The notes: generated by a model not told the origin, from the sequence alone. A DNA stretch of 42,663 nucleotides from CAZOWW01 sp964583765 (GCA_964583765.1 CAZOWW010000032.1:1-42663); one strand, 5' to 3'. Counted from the stretch's first letter, positions 8,598-17,583 are shown. Program-made: numbers and translations.

Positions 8598-9685
8598 TCG
8601 ATTTTCGTTACCATCTCGTCTCCCTGGTGTCGGTGTTCCTCGCCCTGGCCGTGGGGATCGTGCTCGGCGCCGGCCCCCTCAAGGAGTCCCTCGGCACCCG
8701 CCTCTACGACGAGGTGACGAGCCTGCGGCAGGACCGGGACAGCCTCAACGAGGAGCTGCGTACCGCCCGGGTCGCCGCCGACCACCGGGACAGCTTCATC
8801 TCCGCGATCACCCCGACGCTGGTCGCCCAGCAGCTCGGCGGTCGCAGCGTCGCGCTCGTGCTGCTGCCCGGGACGAACGACGACGGTCACGCGCTCGGGG
8901 ACGCCCTGACCGCCGCGGGCGCCTCGGTGAGCGTGCGGCTTCGGGTCCTCGACCACTGGGCCGACGCGGACGGGGCGAAGGACCGGGTGACCGCGATCAA
9001 CCGGCTCGCGGCGGCGGTGCCCGGCCTGCAGCTCACGCCGATGCCCACGCGCACGGCGACCACCACGACGAGCGACGACGACGGCGGCGACGCCGGGGTC
9101 CGGCAGCTCTCCCGTGCCCTGTCCTGGGCCCTGGCCACCTCGGAGATCGCCCGGGCCGGACGACCGGACCCCCTCGCCACCACGGTGCTGCGGGAGCTGC
9201 GGGCGGAGAACCTGGTGAGTCTGGACGGCGCCTTCGCGGGCCGTGGCACCGAGGTGCTGGTGATCGCCCCGGCCCTGCCCACCGCTCTGGTCTCCGGCGG
9301 CTCCACCTCCGCCGGCCCGACGACGTCCCGCCCGGGCGCCCGCCGCTCGGGCCGGGCGACCACCACGACCACCACCCAGGCGGACGACTCCGCCGCACGA
9401 CTCGCCGCGTGGCTGGACCTGATCGCCGTGATGGACACCGCCGAGTCCGGCACGGTGGTACTGGGCCCGGCCTCGGCCGCCTCGGACGGTGGTCTGGTCT
9501 CCGCGGTCCGCTCCGACTCGGTGCTCTCGCACCGGGTGACCACCATCGACACCGGGGAGACGCCCATGGGTCCGGTGAGCGCGGTACTCGCCCTGCGCGA
9601 ACAACTCGCAGGGGTCGCCAGGGCCTACGGCTTCGCCCGTGGCGCCCATGCGGCCCTACCGTCGCTGAACGCGGTGACTCCGTGA
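8594..9685 (+). CDS. steB: SteB / MctB-family copper transporter-like envelope protein
   Basis: 363 residues. It begins MIDFRYHLVSLVSVFLALAVG, a family-typical N-terminal transmembrane segment, followed by a coiled coil (about residues 40-75) and a soluble extracytoplasmic domain. The family includes Rv1698 (MctB, an outer-membrane channel-like protein linked to copper tolerance) and corynebacterial SteB. Two Thr/Ser-rich low-complexity stretches (around residues 155-165 and 250-265) are lineage additions. The GTG of the next gene overlaps the stop, so steA, steB and the MraY-like gene form one translational unit. Whether this homologue handles copper is not shown. Confidence 0.88.
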   Translation: MIDFRYHLVSLVSVFLALAVGIVLGAGPLKESLGTRLYDEVTSLRQDRDSLNEELRTARVAADHRDSFISAITPTLVAQQLGGRSVALVLLPGTNDDGHALGDALTAAGASVSVRLRVLDHWADADGAKDRVTAINRLAAAVPGLQLTPMPTRTATTTTSDDDGGDAGVRQLSRALSWALATSEIARAGRPDPLATTVLRELRAENLVSLDGAFAGRGTEVLVIAPALPTALVSGGSTSAGPTTSRPGARRSGRATTTTTTQADDSAARLAAWLDLIAVMDTAESGTVVLGPASAASDGGLVSAVRSDSVLSHRVTTIDTGETPMGPVSAVLALREQLAGVARAYGFARGAHAALPSLNAVTP

Positions 9686-10647
9686 GCCGCCGGCGTGGCC
9701 CCGACCAGGGCCCTCGAGTCGACCGGGGCCCTCGAGTCGACCAGGGCCCGCACCCGCGGCAGGATGTCCCGGACGTCCGGTGGCCTCAGGTCCTGCGGGC
9801 CGGGGTGCGCGCCGCCGGCGCCTTCGGGGCGGCGGCGAGCCTGCTGCGGGCCTTCCCGCCGGGCGGCCGCGCGCGGTGGACCCGGACGAACCATCGTGGT
9901 GAGCCGGTCAGCCTGCTGGAGGGGCCGGCCTGGGTGGCCGGTGCCGTCGGCGGGATCCTCGCCGCGGGGACGGCACCCGGGCGCACCCGGGCCGCCGGAC
10001 TGGTCGCCGCGGTGAGCGCGGGTGCGTTCGGCGCGGTGGACGACCTGGCCGAGCACGGCAGCAGCAAGGGCCTGCGCGGGCATCTGCGGGAGTTGCGCCA
10101 CGGCCGGGTGACCACGGGGACGCTGAAGATCCTCGGGCTGGGTGCGGGCGGCCTGGCCGCTGCCGCCCTGCTCGGGGCCGACGATCCGTCGCTCCCGGAG
10201 TCGGGTCGCCTGCGCTCGGCTCTGTGCCGGGGAGGCGACCTGGCGGTCCGGGGCGCCCTCGTGGCCGGGACCGCCAACCTGGCGAACCTGTTCGACCTGC
10301 GCCCCGGTCGGGCGCTGAAGCTCGGCCTCCTTGCCGCTCCGGCCGCCCTGCCCGCCACGGACCGCAGGGGCTCCGCGGTCCTCGTGGCCGCCGCCGTGGG
10401 TTCCTGCGCCGCCGGCCTCGGCGACGATCTCGGCGAACGCACGATGTTGGGGGACACCGGGGCCAACGCCCTCGGAGCGGTGCTCGGCACGGCGCTCGCG
10501 GCGCGAGCCGGACGGCGCGGGCGCCTCGGAGCTCTCGCGGTGGTCACCGCCCTGACCCTCGCCAGCGAGCAGATCAGCTTCACCCGGGTGATCGAGGCGA
10601 CTCCCGGCCTGCGCGAGTTCGACGCCCTGGGGCGCCGTCCACGGTGA
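9682..10647 (+). CDS. MraY/WecA-like polyprenyl-phosphate glycosyl-1-phosphate transferase homologue
   Basis: 321-residue polytopic membrane protein. Family landmarks are an Asp-Asp pair (GAVDDLAEH, about residue 119), a following basic loop (KGLRGHLRELRHGRV), NLANLFDLRPGRALK (about residue 198, at the place of the MraY NLTDGLDGL motif) and GDTGANALG (about residue 256). Known members transfer sugar-phosphates to undecaprenyl phosphate. The altered NLFDLRPGR and the lack of an obvious C-terminal HxH motif mean catalysis is uncertain. Three 18-bp repeats near the start encode DQGPRV-like hexapeptides. It overlaps steB upstream and the flippase-glycosyltransferase gene downstream, each by four bases, suggesting a shared lipid-linked glycan pathway. 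Confidence 0.75.
   Translation: MSRRRGPDQGPRVDRGPRVDQGPHPRQDVPDVRWPQVLRAGVRAAGAFGAAASLLRAFPPGGRARWTRTNHRGEPVSLLEGPAWVAGAVGGILAAGTAPGRTRAAGLVAAVSAGAFGAVDDLAEHGSSKGLRGHLRELRHGRVTTGTLKILGLGAGGLAAAALLGADDPSLPESGRLRSALCRGGDLAVRGALVAGTANLANLFDLRPGRALKLGLLAAPAALPATDRRGSAVLVAAAVGSCAAGLGDDLGERTMLGDTGANALGAVLGTALAARAGRRGRLGALAVVTALTLASEQISFTRVIEATPGLREFDALGRRPR
9703..9756 (+). repeat. Three 18-bp in-frame repeats
   Basis: Units at 9703, 9721 and 9739 encode DQGPRV, DRGPRV and DQGPHP in the N-terminal tail of the MraY-like protein. The first two differ by one base. Confidence 0.85.
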
Positions 10648-13600
10648 ACGACCCCAGCCGGCCCGGGCCCGGACGCATGCGGGGCGTCGCCCGGTCGGCT
10701 GCCCTGATCGCGGTGCTGACCGTGCTCGCTCGGGCGGTGGGGTTCGGGAGGATCTTCGCCTTCTCCGGGCTGGTCGGTGGCGGGGGGTGTCTCGGAACGG
10801 CCTACGCCACCGCGAACCAGGTACCCACGGTCCTCTTCGAGGTCGCGGCGGGCGGGGCCCTGGCCGGCGCGGTGGTGCCCGTGCTGGCAGGACTGCTGGC
10901 CCGGGTCGCCCGCCAGGAGCTGGCCCGCACCGTCTCCGCGCTGCTGTGCTGGACCGTCGTCGTCCTCGCCCCGCTGTCCCTGGCCCTCGCCCTGGCCGCG
11001 GGCCCGCTGTTCTCCGCGCTCTCCGCGCAGAGCCCGGGGGACGCGCTGACCCAGCAGTGCCCGGGCGGTGCCCGGCTCGGTGCCCGCATGCTGGTCGTCT
11101 TCGCGCCGCAGGTGCTCCTGTACGGGGTGGGCATCGTGCTGACCGGTGTCCTGCAGGCGCACCGGCGTTTCATCGGCCCGGCCCTGGCGCCGCTGCTGTC
11201 CAGCACCACCGTGATCGGTTGCTATCTGGTCTACGGCCTGCTCGCGCACGGGCACCAGCACCACCTGACCTGGCTGCCGGGCCGGGGGCCCGAGCTGGTG
11301 CTCACCCTGGGCACCACGCTCGGCGTGGCCGCGCTCGGCCTGCCGCTGCTGTGGCCGGTGCTGCGCACGGGGGTACGGCTGCGTCCGACCCTGCATTTCC
11401 CGCCCGGGGTCGCGCGTCAGGTGACGGTGCTCGCGATGGCAGGGCTGGCCACGCTGCTCGCCCAGCAGGCCGCCGTGGTGGCCACCCTCGCGGTGGCGAC
11501 CCGGGTGGGAGGCCCGGGGGCGCTGAACGTCGTGCAGTTCGCGCAGACCGTGTACCTGCTGCCCTACGCGGTGCTCGCGGTGCCCCTGGCCACCGCGGCC
11601 TTCCCACGGTTGTCCGAACTGGCGGCCCGCGCGGACCGGGAGGCGTTCGCGACCCTGACGGCAGCCACCACCCGGGTCGTCGTCCTGGTCTCGGGGTTGG
11701 GTGCGGCCGGTCTGGTTGCCGTGGCCCCGGCCGCCCAGGCCCTGTTCCTCGGGCTGGACGCGGTGGGCGGGAGCGCCTTCCGTGAGATGGCCGCCTGTGT
11801 GACGATCCTCGCCCCGGGACTGGTCGGCTGGGGACTGATCGCGCACCTGGGGCGCGCCCTGTACGCGCAGGGGCGGGGACGGCGGGCCGCCCTCGCGACC
11901 GCCCTGGGCTGGCTGGTCGTGGTCGTGGCCTCGGTGGGTGGGGTCGTGCTGCTGCGGGCCGCCGGGATCGACGGGGTACGGGCGGCGGTGCTCGGACTGG
12001 CGGCGGGCAACACCCTGGGCATGGTGGTGGGTGCGGCCGCGCTGGTCGTCGCGGTGCGTACGGTGAGCGGCCCGGCGGCGATCGACGGGCTGGGGCGGGT
12101 GGTGGCGGCGTCCGTGGCGGCAGGGGTCGTGGCTGCCGCGGCCGGGCGGTTCGTGGCCCATGCCCTGGTCGGGCGGGTTCCGGCGCCGGGAGTACGCAGC
12201 CTGCCGGCGGCGGTGCTCGCGGCGGCGGCCTCCGGAGCCGGTGCCCTGCTGGTGGCCGTGGTCGCGTTCGGGGCCGTGATCGCGCTGCTCGCTCGCGCGG
12301 AGCTCTCGGGGCTTCTGCGCCGGGTCGGACGGGGGCGTCCCGGCGGCGAGCCGGGGTCCCCGGGCCGCCGGGCCGGGTCCCGGAAGCACAGCACCGGGCA
12401 GGGGCACCCCGGGGCGTCCGGCGTGACCAGGGACGGCTGGCCGGACGAGGTACTGCTGGTCATGGCGGACAGTCAGGGCGGGATCGGGCGGCATGTCGCG
12501 GTCCTGGCCGAGGACCTGCGGGCCGCCGGTGTCCCGGTGCGGGTGGCCGCCCCGCGTGCGAGCGCAGCGCCGCTGGGGCTCGACCGGTCCGGCGGGGATT
12601 ACCTCGTGCTGCCCCCGCGCGGGTGGCGCCGGCTCGTGACCGGCCTGCCGGCGGCGGTGCGGTTGCGCCGTGCCTGCCGTGAATCGGCCGTGGTGCACGC
12701 GCACGGGGTACGGGCCGGGGCCCTGACGATGCTGGTGGCATGGAGACGTCCGGGCGGGGAAGGGCGGCCCCGGCGGGTCGTCACCGTGCACAACGGCCCG
12801 GGACCCTCCCCGGTGGCCGCGGTGAGCTATGCCGTGCTCGCCCGCATCGTGTGGGCCCGCGCAGACGTGGTGCTGGCGGTCTCCGCGGACCTGGCGGAGC
12901 GGGCGCGGCGTGGAGGAGCGCGACAGGTGGTGTTCGCCCTCGTGCCGCCACCGGGGGCCCGCGGCGGGTCCGGCCCCGAGGACGCGGCGAACGGCGGGAA
13001 TCCGCAGCCCGAGGATGCGGGGAGCGGCAAGGACGTCGGGGTCCCGGCGCGGACCACTGGCGACAGCACGCCGGGTGGGAGGGGCGAGGGGACGACGGAT
13101 GGGTGTGCCGACGGGACGGCGCACGAGCTCGCTGCCACTGCCGCGCGGACCAGGGCCGGTCTCGGTGTCGGACCGGAGGACCTGCTCCTGGTCACCGTGG
13201 CCCGGCTGGCGCCGCAGAAGGGACTCACCGAGCTGGTCGAGGCCGTGCGGCTGCTCGGGGAGCGTCAGGACGTACCCGAGCTGCGGGTGCGGGCCGTGGT
13301 CGCCGGGCAGGGGCCCCTGGAGACCCGGCTGTCCGCGCTGATCGACGCGGGCCGGGTGCCCGTGCGGTTGCTCGGGGAGCGTCGGGACGTGCCCGACCTG
13401 CTGGCGGCCGCGGATCTGGTGGTGTTGCCGAGCCGGTGGGAGGGCCAGCCGCTCGTCCTGCAGGAGGCTTTGCACCTGGGCACGGCGATCGTCGCCACCG
13501 CCGTGGGGGGCGTGCCCGATCTGGTTCGCGACGCCGCGGAACTGGTGCCGCCGGGCCGTCCGGACCTCCTCGCGGACGCCGTCCTCCGGCTCGGGCGATC

Positions 13601-13745
13601 CCCCGAGCTGCGGGCGTCGTTGCGACGCCGTGCGCGCGCACGTTCGCGGCAGCTTCCCGGTCGGGCGGAGGCCCTGGCGCAGGTGCTGCAGGTCTATCGG
13701 AGGGAACCGACGGCTTGCCGTGACGAGCGCGTGCTGTCCGGCTGA
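10644..13745 (+). CDS. MurJ/MviN-type lipid flippase fused to a GT4 glycosyltransferase
   Basis: One uninterrupted 1033-residue frame. Residues about 12-560 form a multi-pass MurJ/MVF domain. It starts RSAALIAVLTVLARAVGFGR, and the characteristic segments NQVPTVLFEVAAGGALAGAVVPV and RLGARMLVVFAPQVLLYGVG can be read along it. A basic Gly/Arg/Ser linker (about 560-594) leads to a GT-B glycosyltransferase. That part has LLVMADSQGGIGRH and VVHAHGVRAGALTM, a disordered insert of about 70 residues, VTVARLAPQKG, and the family-4 EGQPLVLQE motif near residue 932. A GTG at 12423 or ATG at 12462 could start a separate glycosyltransferase, but neither has a Shine-Dalgarno and no stop precedes them. Inferred role: flipping and glycosylating an undecaprenyl-linked envelope precursor made with the upstream MraY-like protein. 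Its substrate is unknown. Confidence 0.85.
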   Translation: MNDPSRPGPGRMRGVARSAALIAVLTVLARAVGFGRIFAFSGLVGGGGCLGTAYATANQVPTVLFEVAAGGALAGAVVPVLAGLLARVARQELARTVSALLCWTVVVLAPLSLALALAAGPLFSALSAQSPGDALTQQCPGGARLGARMLVVFAPQVLLYGVGIVLTGVLQAHRRFIGPALAPLLSSTTVIGCYLVYGLLAHGHQHHLTWLPGRGPELVLTLGTTLGVAALGLPLLWPVLRTGVRLRPTLHFPPGVARQVTVLAMAGLATLLAQQAAVVATLAVATRVGGPGALNVVQFAQTVYLLPYAVLAVPLATAAFPRLSELAARADREAFATLTAATTRVVVLVSGLGAAGLVAVAPAAQALFLGLDAVGGSAFREMAACVTILAPGLVGWGLIAHLGRALYAQGRGRRAALATALGWLVVVVASVGGVVLLRAAGIDGVRAAVLGLAAGNTLGMVVGAAALVVAVRTVSGPAAIDGLGRVVAASVAAGVVAAAAGRFVAHALVGRVPAPGVRSLPAAVLAAAASGAGALLVAVVAFGAVIALLARAELSGLLRRVGRGRPGGEPGSPGRRAGSRKHSTGQGHPGASGVTRDGWPDEVLLVMADSQGGIGRHVAVLAEDLRAAGVPVRVAAPRASAAPLGLDRSGGDYLVLPPRGWRRLVTGLPAAVRLRRACRESAVVHAHGVRAGALTMLVAWRRPGGEGRPRRVVTVHNGPGPSPVAAVSYAVLARIVWARADVVLAVSADLAERARRGGARQVVFALVPPPGARGGSGPEDAANGGNPQPEDAGSGKDVGVPARTTGDSTPGGRGEGTTDGCADGTAHELAATAARTRAGLGVGPEDLLLVTVARLAPQKGLTELVEAVRLLGERQDVPELRVRAVVAGQGPLETRLSALIDAGRVPVRLLGERRDVPDLLAAADLVVLPSRWEGQPLVLQEALHLGTAIVATAVGGVPDLVRDAAELVPPGRPDLLADAVLRLGRSPELRASLRRRARARSRQLPGRAEALAQVLQVYRREPTACRDERVLSG

Positions 13746-13751
13746 TAGGCT
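13746..13751 (+). promoter_or_regulatory. Probable -10 TAGGCT of pyrG
   Basis: TAGGCT immediately follows the TGA stop of the flippase gene (TGA-TAG in tandem) and ends eight bases before the pyrG GTG. This fits a leaderless or nearly leaderless pyrG transcript. TGACGA at 13721 is the closest -35-like hexamer, with a long 19-base spacer. Confidence 0.45.
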
Positions 13752-13759
13752 CGAAGCCC

Positions 13760-15490
13760 GTGGTGCAGCCCAAACAGTCGCGGACCAAGCACATCTTCGT
13801 CACAGGAGGCGTCGCCTCCTCTCTCGGCAAGGGGCTGAGTGCCTCTAGCCTGGGTCATCTGCTGCGAGCCCGTGGTCTTCGGGTCGCGATGCAGAAGCTC
13901 GACCCCTATCTGAACGTCGACCCCGGCACGATGAACCCGTTCCAGCACGGGGAGGTCTTCGTCACGGCCGACGGTGCCGAGACCGACCTGGACATCGGGC
14001 ACTACGAGCGGTTCCTGGACGTCGAGCTCGACCAGTCGGCCAATGTCACGACCGGCCAGGTCTACTCCACCGTGATCGCCAAGGAGCGGCGCGGGGAGTA
14101 CCTCGGCGACACCGTCCAGGTGATTCCGCACATCACCAATGAGATCAAGGAGCGGATGCTCTCCCAGGCGAACGGCAACCGCCGGCTGGAGGTGATCATC
14201 CACGAGATCGGCGGTACCGTCGGTGACATCGAGTCGCTCCCGTTCCTGGAGGCGGCACGCCAGGTGCGTCAGGACGTCGGCCGGGAGAACGTCTTCTTCG
14301 TGCACGTCTCGCTGGTGCCCTACCTCGCTCCGAGCGGGGAACTGAAGACCAAGCCGACCCAGCACTCGGTCGCGGCCCTGCGCAGCATCGGCATCCAGCC
14401 CGACGCGCTGGTCTGCCGGGCCGACCGGGAGATCCCGCAGAGCGTCAAGCGCAAGATCGCGCTGATGTGCGACGTGGACGAGGAGGCCGTGGTCGCCGCG
14501 ATCGACGCCCCCTCGATCTACGACATCCCCAAGGTGCTGCACCGGGAGGGCCTGGACGCCTACGTGGTGCGTCGCCTCGGTCTGAGCTTCCGGGACGTCG
14601 ACTGGCACTCCTGGGACGAGCTGCTGCGCCGGGTGCACCGGCCGGCACACCGGGTCGAGGTCGCGCTCGTCGGCAAGTACGTGGACCTGCCCGACGCCTA
14701 CCTGTCGGTGACGCAGGCGCTGAGCGCCGGCGGGTTCGCCGCGGACGCCAAGGTGCAGATCCGCTGGGTGGCCTCGGACACCTGCGAGACGCCCGAGGGT
14801 GCCCGGCGCATGCTGTCGGGCGTGGACGCGATCTGCGTGCCAGGGGGCTTCGGCGTGCGCGGGATCGAGGGGAAGCTCGGTGCGCTGCGGTGGGCCCGCG
14901 AGAACCAGGTGCCGGCCCTGGGCCTGTGCCTGGGCCTGCAGTGCATGGTGATCGAGTTCGCCCGGAACGTCGCGGGCCTGGCCGGGGCCAGCAGCAGCGA
15001 GTTCGACCCCGACTGCACCCACCCGGTGATCGCCACCATGGAGGAGCAGAAGGAGATCGTCGCCGGTGACGGCGACCTCGGCGGCACCATGCGGCTCGGG
15101 GACTATCCCGCGCGGCTCGTCGAGGGCTCGGTCGTGCGTGCCGCCTACGGCACGGGCAACGTGACGGAGCGGCACCGCCACCGCTACGAGGTCTCCAACG
15201 CCTACCGGGCGCGGCTGGAGAAGGCCGGGCTGGTGATCTCCGGGGTCTCCCCGGACCGGTCCCTGGTCGAGTTCGTCGAGCTGCCGCGCAAGAGCCACCC
15301 GTACTACGTGGGCACGCAGGCGCACCCCGAGTTCCGCTCGCGGCCCGGACGCGCCCACCCCCTGTTCACCGGGTTGGTGAACGCGGCCCTGGAGCGGCAG
15401 CGGTCCGAGCGCCTGCTGGAGGTGGACACCCCGCCGGTGGATCCCGCCGCGCAGGTCACCGCACCGCTCGCGCCGTCGGCCTCGGCGTGA
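13760..15490 (+). CDS. pyrG: CTP synthase
   Basis: Makes CTP from UTP, ATP and glutamine. 576 residues. The N-terminal amidoligase domain carries KHIFVTGGVASSLGKGLSAS and HEIGGTVGDIES; the C-terminal class-I glutamine amidotransferase domain carries the nucleophile in GLCLGLQ near residue 390 and the His/Glu pair near HPEFRSRP. The length is normal. The GTG at 13760 is chosen; a second GTG follows directly. No Shine-Dalgarno is present and the promoter sits just upstream. The stop overlaps the start of the Nudix gene. Confidence 0.97.
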   Translation: MVQPKQSRTKHIFVTGGVASSLGKGLSASSLGHLLRARGLRVAMQKLDPYLNVDPGTMNPFQHGEVFVTADGAETDLDIGHYERFLDVELDQSANVTTGQVYSTVIAKERRGEYLGDTVQVIPHITNEIKERMLSQANGNRRLEVIIHEIGGTVGDIESLPFLEAARQVRQDVGRENVFFVHVSLVPYLAPSGELKTKPTQHSVAALRSIGIQPDALVCRADREIPQSVKRKIALMCDVDEEAVVAAIDAPSIYDIPKVLHREGLDAYVVRRLGLSFRDVDWHSWDELLRRVHRPAHRVEVALVGKYVDLPDAYLSVTQALSAGGFAADAKVQIRWVASDTCETPEGARRMLSGVDAICVPGGFGVRGIEGKLGALRWARENQVPALGLCLGLQCMVIEFARNVAGLAGASSSEFDPDCTHPVIATMEEQKEIVAGDGDLGGTMRLGDYPARLVEGSVVRAAYGTGNVTERHRHRYEVSNAYRARLEKAGLVISGVSPDRSLVEFVELPRKSHPYYVGTQAHPEFRSRPGRAHPLFTGLVNAALERQRSERLLEVDTPPVDPAAQVTAPLAPSASA

Positions 15491-16197
15491 TGTCCGCGCT
15501 GCCCCCTGCATCGCCCGCCCCCGGTGGGGACCCTGTCCCCGCCGGGGCGGGGGGGCCGGCGGGCCTCTCGGAGGGTTTCCGGGACGGCCCTCCGGACCCC
15601 CGGCCGGTCCGGGAGTCGGTGCTCGTGCACCGCGGGCCGGTGGTCGACCTGGTCCGCGAGAGCGTCGACCTCGGGGCGGCCGGCCTGGTGCGGCGGGAGT
15701 TCCTCCGGCATCCCGGCGCCGTGGGGGTACTGGCCCTCGACGAGGCGGACCGGGTGCTGTTCGTGCGCCAGTACCGCCATCCGGTCGGGGCCGAACTGTG
15801 GGAGCTGCCCGCCGGGCTCCTCGACGTCCCCGGCGAGCCTCCCCTGGAGGCGGCCCGTCGGGAACTGGCCGAGGAGGGCGACCTGCGCGCCGGGACCTGG
15901 GCGGTGCTCGTCGACTGGTACAGCTCCCCGGGGGGCATGTCCGAGGCGATGCGGCTCTACCTGGCGCGGGATCTGCAGGTCCTCCCGGCCCAGCATCGGC
16001 ATGTGCGCACCGAGGAGGAACAGGACATGGTGCAGGCCTGGGTCACCCTCGACGAGGCGCGGGACGCGGTGCTGTCCGGACGGCTGCACAACTCCGGCGC
16101 CGTGGTCGGGGTACTCGCGGCCTGTGCGGCCCGCGCGCAGGGGTGGCGGACCCTCCGGCCGGCCGACGCCCCGTGGCCGGAGCACTCGCCCCGGTGA
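15487..16197 (+). CDS. Nudix hydrolase, ADP-ribose pyrophosphatase type
   Basis: 236 residues. About 45 N-terminal Pro/Gly-rich residues precede a Nudix fold. The Nudix box core is E-x7-REL-x-EE (around residues 115-130, ending RRELAEEGDL). The usual glycine of EEXGU is an aspartate here. Conserved upstream FVRQYRHPVG and downstream PGGMSEAMRLYLA match ADP-ribose pyrophosphatases (Rv1700 lies in the same place). It probably hydrolyses ADP-ribose to AMP and ribose 5-phosphate. The GTG at 15487 or ATG at 15490 both overlap the pyrG stop. Confidence 0.88.
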   Translation: MMSALPPASPAPGGDPVPAGAGGPAGLSEGFRDGPPDPRPVRESVLVHRGPVVDLVRESVDLGAAGLVRREFLRHPGAVGVLALDEADRVLFVRQYRHPVGAELWELPAGLLDVPGEPPLEAARRELAEEGDLRAGTWAVLVDWYSSPGGMSEAMRLYLARDLQVLPAQHRHVRTEEEQDMVQAWVTLDEARDAVLSGRLHNSGAVVGVLAACAARAQGWRTLRPADAPWPEHSPR

Positions 16198-16423
16198 TCG
16201 CCGGGCGCGTCCGCCGGGCTCGTCGGACGGCCCGTCCCGTCGCCAGGTCGGTATGTGCCGAAGTGCCTGATGTGCGGTCGGCTCTTTCCGGGAACTTGTC
16301 CCGACAGCCTTGACCGCGATCGTCGCGCGCGGTACCTCACCTTCGTCGGCGAGCGCGGGTGCGAGGGCACCGCGGACGACTGCCGGCAGGGCCCCGCCAC
16401 GGCGGGGAGAGGGGCAGGCCGTC

Positions 16424-17386
16424 GTGGCGACGATGAAGGCTGTGCAGATCCACCGCTTCGGCGGCCCGGAGGTGCTGCGGCTGGCTCACGTGCCACCGCC
16501 GTGCGCCTCGGGCACGCAGGATCTGGTGGACGTCACCTTCGCCGGGGTGAACTTCTCGGACCTGTCCCGTCGTTCCGGCGGAGACGGCGCGCTGTCGCTG
16601 CCGGCGGTGCTCGGCGCCGAGGTGGTCGGGCGGCGCCGCGCGGACGGACGCCGGGTGGCTGCGCTGCTGCCGGCCGGTGGCGGCTACGCACAGGTGGCCG
16701 CGGTGGAGCGGCAGTGGAGCGTGGAGGTGCCCGAGGCGGTACCGGACGACGAGGCGGTCGCCGTGCTGGAGCAGGGCCTCACCGCCTGGCACGGTCTGGT
16801 GACCGTGGGCCGGATGACGGCCGGCGAGACCGTGCTCGTGCAGGCGGCGGCCGGCGGCGTGGGACATCTGGCCATCCAGCTCGCCCGGAGCCTGGGTGCG
16901 GGGCGGGTGATCGGGCTGGCCTCGACTCCGGCCAAGCGGGAGTTCGCGCTGGCCTGCGGAGCGGATGCCGTCGTCGACTCGACCGCCCCCGACCTGGCGG
17001 GGGAGGTGCTGGCGGCCACGGACGGGGAAGGGGTGGACCTCGCCCTGGAGTCGGTGGGTGGGGCGGTGCTCGTCGCGGTGCACTCGACCCTGCGGTCCTT
17101 CGGCCGGGTGGTCGTGATCGGCGCCGCGAGCGACACCCCGACCGCCATCCACGTGGACAAGCTCACCCAGACCTCGACCGGGATCCTCGGCTTCTGGCTG
17201 CAGCAGGTGCTGGACGACGAGGAACTGTTCGCCTCCAGCGCCGCGCATCTGCTGTCCCTGGTGGCCGCAGGACAACTGCACCCGCACGTCGGACTGGTGC
17301 TGCCGCTGTCCGAGGCGGGGCGGGCGCATGCGCTGCTGGCCGACCGCCGCATGCGGGGCAAGGTGCTGCTCTTCGCGGCGTCCTGA
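16424..17386 (+). CDS. Zinc-independent quinone oxidoreductase (MDR family)
   Basis: 320 residues. GroES-like N-terminal domain (MKAVQIHRFGGPEVL, GVNFSDLSRRSG) followed by an NADPH-binding Rossmann domain with VLVQAAAGGVGHLAIQLA near residue 140. No zinc-binding cysteines are present, which fits the QOR subgroup reducing quinones or enones with NADPH. The GTG at 16424 is preferred because a GGGGAGAGGGG purine tract lies at 16404-16414; the ATG at 16433 is the alternative. About 225 bases of non-coding DNA separate it from the Nudix gene, so it may have its own promoter. The physiological substrate is unknown. Confidence 0.88.
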   Translation: MATMKAVQIHRFGGPEVLRLAHVPPPCASGTQDLVDVTFAGVNFSDLSRRSGGDGALSLPAVLGAEVVGRRRADGRRVAALLPAGGGYAQVAAVERQWSVEVPEAVPDDEAVAVLEQGLTAWHGLVTVGRMTAGETVLVQAAAGGVGHLAIQLARSLGAGRVIGLASTPAKREFALACGADAVVDSTAPDLAGEVLAATDGEGVDLALESVGGAVLVAVHSTLRSFGRVVVIGAASDTPTAIHVDKLTQTSTGILGFWLQQVLDDEELFASSAAHLLSLVAAGQLHPHVGLVLPLSEAGRAHALLADRRMRGKVLLFAAS

Positions 17387-17583
17387 GCCCGTCCGATGAC
17401 CGGAGCCCCTTCGTGGCGGCCGGTGATTCGCCGTCGCCGGAGCCTTCCGGGCCTTCGCGATGCGGTGGCTCGTGGCCCGGCAGGGTGTGCCTCCGTCGCC
17501 ACGTAAGGGCTGCGGATGTGGTGCCGGTGCGCTTCCGGCATCCCGAACCCCCAACTCGGGTGGTCAACAGGTACCCGGGATGG

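Noticed and set aside
9786..13475. A 1229-residue minus-strand open frame opposite the flippase-glycosyltransferase gene
   Set aside because: Antisense shadow; no recognisable domain, while the plus strand encodes clear MurJ and GT4 motifs.
12423..13745. Separate glycosyltransferase gene starting at an internal GTG
   Set aside because: No stop separates it from the MurJ part and no ribosome site precedes the GTG. Kept as an alternative, but the fusion is the simpler reading.
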